From UBA11795 sp964652755 (GTDB lineage: Bacteria; Chloroflexota; Dehalococcoidia; Lucifugimonadales; UBA826): a DNA stretch of 10,585 bases. The notes beneath the pieces were generated by a model, which did no database searches, was not told where the DNA came from, and was given only the letters and a program-made list of their open reading frames with translations. The position numbers and the translations under genes were made by a program. Below are positions 7,438-10,585 of this stretch, piece after piece. The stretch is taken from NCBI GenBank assembly GCA_964652755.1, contig CAZZBP010000066.1, forward strand, positions 1 through 10,585. The letters are read 5' to 3'. Numbering within the stretch: position 1 is the first letter of the stretch; every line of letters begins with the position of its first letter.

Positions 7438-8097
7438 TCAAAAGTCATCTATAATAATAGAATCTGAGGAAGACTCTGGACTGTCCACACGAACTGGGCA
7501 GTCTTCTACAGTGATATGGCAGAATCCGCATTCTCGGTCACTTGGAACTCTGATAGCCGGTTTATCATCTGCTAACCTCAGCATAAGGTTTCCTAAACTG
7601 GAAATAAACTGCTTGTCAGCTGAATCCGAAGGCACAGTTATTTCATGGTCAGGATAAACGACTCTCCCTTCTAATTTAAGTCCTTTGAATTCTCTCCCAG
7701 TATGAGAGAGCGCATACATATATATGAGTACCTGTATTACGTGAGATGTCAAAGGTTGACCAGTTTTTACATCAATTACGACGCCTGTCTCATCCCCGAC
7801 GGCAACGAGGTCCGGGATACCACTCAGCATAGAAGTTCTACCTTGCAATCTGATCATGTTCTGATTCTGGGTAAAAACCTTATAGCCTTTAGATTCGTAC
7901 TCCTGCCGAGTTTGTCGAAGTAACTCTGTATGTTTAATCTGCCAGGTCGCCGAATCGAAATCTGAAGGTATTTTCTTATAACTGCTATTCTCATGGTTTG
8001 CTCTAAACCATGAAGCCCATTCACATGAATCTTCCCCCGCTAGGATTTTGGATATCCAGGTAACCCAGACGTAAGGTGATTGGCGCCTAACTGGCAT
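7438..8097 (-). CDS. RecB/Cas4-like PD-(D/E)XK nuclease with probable Fe-S cluster
   Basis: A 219-residue stand-alone nuclease-fold protein. The RecB-type active site is complete: His56 (QIKHTELL), Asp96 in GIPD, Asp109 and Lys111 in VIDVKTG, and the QxxxY motif Gln122-Tyr126. Four cysteines have the layout of the Fe-S clasp of Cas4, AddB and Dna2: Cys25 before the nuclease core, then Cys190, Cys193 and Cys200 (CGFC, DCP) after it. The end is acidic and serine-rich (PESSSDSIIIDDF). Such enzymes degrade or trim single-stranded DNA ends. The start is set by GAGG eight bases before the ATG. It has no cas, rec or helicase neighbour, so I would not name it cas4. A repair role or an orphan defence role is possible. 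The next minus-strand gene upstream is 272 bases away, with a long dyad between. Confidence 0.85.
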   Translation of the reverse strand: MPVRRQSPYVWVTWISKILAGEDSCEWASWFRANHENSSYKKIPSDFDSATWQIKHTELLRQTRQEYESKGYKVFTQNQNMIRLQGRTSMLSGIPDLVAVGDETGVVIDVKTGQPLTSHVIQVLIYMYALSHTGREFKGLKLEGRVVYPDHEITVPSDSADKQFISSLGNLMLRLADDKPAIRVPSDRECGFCHITVEDCPVRVDSPESSSDSIIIDDF

Positions 8098-8152
8098 AAA
8101 GTTAACCTCGTACCCTTCTATGTGTTAGCCACAGAGCCCTATACTGCGCTCT

Positions 8153-8179
8153 CCAAGTCGTATTCTAAGAATACGTTGG
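8153..8179. promoter_or_regulatory. Long dyad upstream of the nuclease gene, possible operator
   Basis: CGTATTCT-A-AGAATACG at 8159-8175 is a perfect dyad with eight-base arms around one base. CCAA and TTGG on the outside extend it with a two-base bulge. It lies 62 bases before the nuclease start (minus) and 20 bases before the 25-codon plus-strand frame. The core TATTCTAAG occurs again at 8266-8274. A repressor site between divergent units fits best; no regulator is identified. Confidence 0.4.
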
Positions 8180-8195
8180 TGTATCCTAATGAGCT

Positions 8196-8273
8196 ATGAA
8201 AGGATTCGCTATGGGAGTCGCATTTGGAATCGCTGCCATAACTATCTACATGATCACAACAAAGCTATTCTAA
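8196..8273 (+). CDS. Possible 25-residue single-helix membrane peptide
   Basis: A short frame from ATG 8196 to TAA 8271-8273 encodes MKGFAMGVAFGIAAITIYM followed by ITTKLF. This is a Lys, a 20-residue uninterrupted hydrophobic stretch with small residues, then a Lys near the end: the make-up of a small single-pass membrane protein. There is no good Shine-Dalgarno sequence (only GAG three bases before the ATG), and I recognise no family. It sits alone in a 272-base gap between two minus-strand genes, flanked by two copies of TATTCTAAG. A chance frame in AT-rich DNA is a serious alternative. Confidence 0.3.
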   Translation: MKGFAMGVAFGIAAITIYMITTKLF

Positions 8274-8369
8274 GTATCGCTTTCTTAAGTGTTGCCCAAT
8301 CCTCAACGAAAATAATATTTGTGATTCCGTCAAATGGATCATCTTGGTATTTCTGGAGCTATTCTCTCT

Positions 8370-8657
8370 TTAAACTCCCTCAACAAACAGGACATTTGAG
8401 TTCGCCGATTGATGGCGTAACTGCATAAGACCACTATATTCCTGTGAGTGATACCACCTTTTTAGCTGTTCCATATTCTCAAATCTTAATACAATCATTC
8501 TTTTAGGTTCCCAGCTACCTTCAGCCCTCTCTATATCTCCGCCACGTACGAGGTATTTGCCGCCGTATTTTTCAACAGTGGACGGCACTTGATCACCGTA
8601 CTCTTGAAATTTGGTAGGATCTGTCGCGTCTACGTCAGCAATTACGTATGCCGGCAT
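8370..8657 (-). CDS. DUF1330 domain protein
   Basis: A 95-residue protein that matches the DUF1330 family along its whole length: MPAYVIADVDATDP at the start, FQEYGDQVPSTVEKYGGKYLVRGG in the middle (about 17-40), then WEPKRMIVLRFENMEQLKRWYHSQEY (about 49-74), and a last strand with NVLFVEGV. The family has a dimeric ferredoxin-like alpha/beta barrel fold related to the EthD and antibiotic monooxygenase proteins. Its reaction is not established. The start is firm: AAAGGAG lies five bases before the ATG. It appears monocistronic, with more than 270 bases to the next gene on either side. A TATAAA about 70 bases upstream (minus strand) could be its -10 box, without a clear -35. Confidence 0.9.
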   Translation of the reverse strand: MPAYVIADVDATDPTKFQEYGDQVPSTVEKYGGKYLVRGGDIERAEGSWEPKRMIVLRFENMEQLKRWYHSQEYSGLMQLRHQSANSNVLFVEGV

Positions 8658-8776
8658 GGTTACTCCTTTAACTAACTCTTCTAGATCGTATAAGCATCGA
8701 CTAAATTATTAGGAATCTGTCTCTAGTTTATACAATTGACTCAGCTAATAACGAAGCGTCCAAGAATCCGTTTTGC

Positions 8777-8790
8777 TTTGTTCGAACAAA
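8777..8790. promoter_or_regulatory. Perfect 14-base palindrome, possible operator
   Basis: TTTGTTCGAACAAA reads the same on both strands. It sits about 120 bases upstream of the DUF1330 start. The GTTC-GAAC core recalls LexA-type and other helix-turn-helix operators, but spacing and flanks do not match a site I can name. Confidence 0.35.
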
Positions 8791-8907
8791 AGGGAATTTT
8801 TTAACCAATAATTAGGAATCAAGTAGCTTCGTCTGCACCGTCAGGGAATCACAGTAAGTGTGGAAATTATACCGACTGTGAGCAACATCGACTCAAAGAA
8901 ATAATGA

Positions 8908-8955
8908 AGGTACTGTGAAAAAGTACCTATCCATGTCCTCACCATCTCCGGTGAG
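8908..8955. other. Pair of short hairpins with an alternative pairing
   Basis: AGGTACT (8908-8914) pairs perfectly with AGTACCT (8922-8928) around a seven-base loop. CTCACC (8938-8943) pairs with GGTGAG (8950-8955) around six bases. AGTACC recurs at 8954-8959, so the first arm could pair with either copy. On the minus strand a TTTTT follows the second hairpin by about 17 bases, too far for a clean intrinsic terminator. Confidence 0.35.
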
Positions 8956-8983
8956 TACCAAGACGCCCCGGTTACTCTTCAGC

Positions 8984-9217
8984 CTATTTCAACTTCATCT
9001 TCAGTACTCTTATCTCGTCAAGAAGCAGTTGCTCTGTAATTGAAGTGGCACGGTTTGGAGAATATATCAACCCGCTTTCCAATTTATCCAGATGTTGCAG
9101 GCCATGGCGTCGACACCACCAAGCATCATCCAACAATTGGAAAAACCTGTGCGGTTTGTGGGACAAATCCGATTCTGGGGAGGTTAAGCTACATTCATTG
9201 CAGTTTTTTCTCGTCAT
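8984..9217 (-). CDS. Small putative zinc-binding protein, unknown function
   Basis: From the ATG at 9217 the product has 77 residues. It begins MTRKNCNEC, giving a CxxC pair at Cys6 and Cys9, and has CRRH at 35-38 (DDAWWCRRHG) about 25 residues later. Together these make a plausible CxxC...CxxH zinc site. The C-terminus is a charged helix (ITEQLLLDEIRVLKMKLK). I do not recognise the family. The frame can be extended ten residues to a GTG at 9247, which has AGGTGA directly against it, too close to act as a normal ribosome site; the ATG has none. It stands alone between the gene-free spacer and the peroxiredoxin gene. The spaced metal ligands and the amphipathic tail are the reason for keeping it; a chance frame cannot be ruled out. 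Confidence 0.45.
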   Translation of the reverse strand: MTRKNCNECSLTSPESDLSHKPHRFFQLLDDAWWCRRHGLQHLDKLESGLIYSPNRATSITEQLLLDEIRVLKMKLK

Positions 9218-9443
9218 AGTGGCACAGTACCAAATTAGATTTGTCACTCACCTATATAATCAAAGCTCATCCCAAGGACAAAAGCCTAATGTGACTCCCT
9301 TTGATACTAGGCAACATGAAATTTTTCACAAAACTACTAACACAGAAAGCTTCCTTCCACAGGCTGGCACCTAGACACAACTATTGTTCTAATCCGGTTG
9401 AACTTCAGCAGCGTTCGATTTGGACCTGCCACGGAGTCCCATC

Positions 9444-10097
9444 TCAAATATTTGGTTGCGGTGTAGTCCTTAGATATTCCTTAATAATCTTGTGCCCTTT
9501 AGGAAATTTGTCAGGAATATCTTCTGAGGGCACAGCGGGCACCACGATACAGTCTTGCCCATGTTGCCAGTCAACAGGAGTCGCAACTTGATATTTAGCG
9601 GTCAATTGAAGAGAATCAATTACTCTCAAAATTTCCACAAAATTTCTACCAGTGGAGGCTGGATAGGATATTATTAGCTTTATATTCTTGTCCGGTCCTA
9701 TGACAAACACAGATCTAACCGTCAACGTATCGTTTGCGTTCGGATGTATCATGCCATAGGTGTCAGCTATTTCTTTATTCGGGTCCTCAACTAGGGGGAA
9801 GTCTACGTTTGCACCTTGAGTTTCGTTAACATCCTTTATCCACTCTCTGTGCGAATCCATGGGTGCCATGCCAGGTTTAGTTCCCACGCTCAAGACGATC
9901 GGTTTGGCATTTCTTTTACGAAACTCTTCCTTCAGGTTGGACACCCTCCCAATTTCGGTGGTGCATACTGGCGTAAAATCTGCGGGGTGAGACATGAATA
10001 CTCCCCAATCTTCACCCAACCACTCATGGAAATCAATTCTTCCTTCCGTAGTGTCGGCTATGAAATTTGGAGCTTCATCGCCTATTCTTAAATCCAT
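9444..10097 (-). CDS. 1-Cys peroxiredoxin (Prx6 type)
   Basis: A thiol peroxidase of the Prx6/1-Cys class that reduces hydrogen peroxide and organic hydroperoxides in the cytoplasm. The 217 residues cover the whole family. SHPADFTPVCTTE (36-48) carries Pro39 or Pro43, Thr42 and the peroxidatic Cys45. Arg128 in LTVRSVFVIGPD completes the active site, and YPASTGRNF at 145-153 is a Prx6 signature. The long C-terminal domain (VATPVDWQHG, FPKGHK, YLRTTPQP) is what separates this group from 2-Cys enzymes. The only other cysteine is Cys183, where relatives usually have another residue; whether it can act as a resolving thiol is open. The start is set by AGGGAG six bases before the ATG. Just upstream is an intrinsic terminator on the same strand, so expression probably depends on read-through. 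Confidence 0.95.
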   Translation of the reverse strand: MDLRIGDEAPNFIADTTEGRIDFHEWLGEDWGVFMSHPADFTPVCTTEIGRVSNLKEEFRKRNAKPIVLSVGTKPGMAPMDSHREWIKDVNETQGANVDFPLVEDPNKEIADTYGMIHPNANDTLTVRSVFVIGPDKNIKLIISYPASTGRNFVEILRVIDSLQLTAKYQVATPVDWQHGQDCIVVPAVPSEDIPDKFPKGHKIIKEYLRTTPQPNI

Positions 10098-10113
10098 AAA
10101 ACTCTCCCTAAAT

Positions 10114-10138
10114 AAAAAAACCCCGATAATATCGGGGT
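10114..10138 (-). terminator. Intrinsic terminator inside the peroxiredoxin leader (attenuator)
   Basis: On the minus strand ACCCCGAT-ATT-ATCGGGGT forms an eight-base-pair stem (10138-10120) with a three-base loop, followed directly by TTTTTT. On the plus strand no T run follows, so it works toward the peroxiredoxin. It ends only four bases before the AGGGAG ribosome site (10109-10104), so no promoter fits between it and the gene. Confidence 0.8.
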
Positions 10139-10177
10139 CTGTCTTTGTACATCAATTGATCTTACATACAAATCAAG

Positions 10178-10213
10178 GCCCCGTTCCCTCAACAACGGGA
10201 CGACAACAACCAT
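10178..10213 (-). promoter_or_regulatory. Competing leader hairpin and Val/Leu-codon frame
   Basis: On the minus strand GTCCCGTT (10201-10194) pairs with AACGGGGC (10185-10178), one pair being a wobble, around an eight-base loop. The CGGGG in its 3' arm (10183-10179) is complementary to the CCCCG of the terminator's 5' arm (10137-10133), so the two hairpins and the bridging pairing exclude one another in part. An ATG at 10213 is followed by GTT GTT GTC GTC CCG TTG TTG, reading MVVVVPLL over the first arm. No Shine-Dalgarno precedes that ATG, and the frame has no stop until 10088-10090. Confidence 0.45.
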
Positions 10214-10250
10214 TTTTTTCGTGCCAGTTCAGTCTACACATCGCGACTAC

Positions 10251-10279
10251 ATGCTAAACATTGATCTGAAAAATAGCAA
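10251..10279 (-). promoter_or_regulatory. Candidate promoter of the peroxiredoxin leader
   Basis: TTGCTA (10279-10274) and TAGCAT (10256-10251) on the minus strand each match the sigma70 boxes at four of six positions with an ideal 17-base spacer. Transcription from near 10244 would give a leader of about 147 bases containing the competing hairpins and the terminator. The match is modest. Confidence 0.35.
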
Positions 10280-10585
10280 CTTATTAAGTAATTGATCCGA
10301 AACGACTATGCCCTTTAGGAATCCCTCCTATCAGAAAGAACAGTTCAATCATTTGACTCTCTAGAAAAGCCGTTTTTCTATCGCCAAAAACAATCCCGCG
10401 GCTAGGCTACAGCCTCTTGGTAGTTGATGTAATGCCATTACGTTAGTAAATGTATAACTAGTCATAAAAATTGGAACCCAAGATTGGAGGCCATGTATGA
10501 CCAGGTTCTACCACTTTTAGGTAGCTTGGTGACAAACAAATAGTCTAAAAAAAGCTGCTTACCGGAAAGAAAGTTAAGTTATTAG
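10280..10585. other. Right-edge spacer, no gene recognised
   Basis: No frame on either strand looks like a gene. There is a small dyad, GTAATGCCATTAC, at 10429-10441 and another, AGGCT-AC-AGCCT, near 10404-10415. Near the edge GGAGG at 10486-10490 precedes two ATGs, but the frames run only 7 and 16 codons. If a gene starts here it is broken or lies beyond the window. Confidence 0.45.

Larger units (their letters stand above)
8658..8983. other. Gene-free spacer with a palindrome and small hairpins
   Basis: No reading frame here looks like protein. It holds TTTGTTCGAACAAA at 8777-8790 (perfect 14-base palindrome), two direct copies of ATTAGGAATC at 8708-8717 and 8811-8820, and two adjacent hairpins at 8908-8955. 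The palindrome is upstream of the DUF1330 gene and could be its operator. The hairpins lie just beyond the stop of the small zinc-motif gene and may end or stabilise its transcript. Confidence 0.5.

Noticed and set aside
7310..7657. 115-codon plus-strand open frame over the end of the PfkB remnant and the nuclease gene
   Set aside because: Most of it is antisense to the conserved 3' half of the nuclease gene; the PfkB C-terminal residues are in other frames.
7438..8097. Naming the nuclease cas4 and looking for a CRISPR array
   Set aside because: No repeat-spacer array or other cas gene is present; the four-cysteine RecB layout is shared by AddB, Dna2 and other families.
8189..8428. 79-codon plus-strand open frame
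   Set aside because: It starts without a ribosome site, overlaps the end of the DUF1330 gene, and its product is unlike a protein; the overlapping 25-codon frame is more protein-like.
8708..8820. Direct repeat ATTAGGAATC, two copies 103 bases apart, and a similar TTTAGGAATC near 10314
   Set aside because: Too short and without regular spacing or flanking structure; chance is likely in AT-rich spacer DNA.
9045..9374. 109-codon plus-strand open frame
   Set aside because: Antisense to the small CxxC/CxxH gene; the minus strand has the spaced metal ligands while this product has no ordered pattern.
9361..9420. Possible tRNA-like stretch (GTTCTAATCC...)
   Set aside because: No acceptor stem, D arm or anticodon arm can be folded around it on either strand.
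10493..10543. 16-residue frame after GGAGG at the right edge
   Set aside because: GGAGG is only two bases from the first ATG and both possible frames stop at once; no gene can be supported before the window ends.

Overview
The window looks like the accessory part of a free-living bacterial chromosome. It is AT-rich, mixes strands, has wide spacers and carries two decayed genes. No rRNA, tRNA, CRISPR array, insertion sequence or phage gene was recognised. The gene content (SDR oxidoreductases, an ecdysteroid-kinase-like phosphotransferase, a mycothiol-type DinB/MDMPI protein, an acetamidase-family hydrolase, DUF1330, and a membrane GT2 paired with PlsY) recalls Chloroflexota of the SAR202/Dehalococcoidia type or some actinobacteria. 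That placement is an impression from protein style and was not tested.

Layout. Bases 1-297 hold no convincing gene. From 298 to 2099 (minus strand) plsY is followed by a membrane glycosyltransferase whose probable TTG start overlaps the plsY stop as TTGA: a coupled membrane-lipid pair. A divergent promoter region, with a good sigma70-type promoter at 2229-2256, leads into a plus-strand operon at 2336-5193: SDR dehydrogenase, CHK/EcKL-like small-molecule kinase, and a DinB/MDMPI-SCP2 protein. Together these look like a small-molecule modification or catabolic module of unknown substrate. From 5205 to 7374 lies a decaying block. An intact acetamidase/formamidase-family gene (minus) sits between an SDR pseudogene, once coupled to it by an ATGA overlap, and a divergent PfkB/fructokinase pseudogene. 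Both pseudogenes have lost the middle of the protein and carry frameshifts.

From 7438 onward the genes stand alone: a RecB/Cas4-like PD-(D/E)XK nuclease with a four-cysteine Fe-S pattern (minus), a DUF1330 protein (minus), a small putative zinc-binding protein (minus) and a 1-Cys peroxiredoxin (minus). The spacers between them contain a long dyad next to a possible 25-residue membrane peptide, a perfect 14-bp palindrome and a cluster of small hairpins.

The most interesting signal lies just upstream of the peroxiredoxin. A strong intrinsic terminator on the coding strand ends only a few bases before the Shine-Dalgarno sequence, so the gene can apparently be expressed only by read-through. Upstream there is a competing hairpin whose 3' arm can pair with the terminator, overlapped by an ATG followed by four Val codons, Pro and two Leu codons. 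This is the layout of a transcription attenuator, on a gene where one would not expect it.
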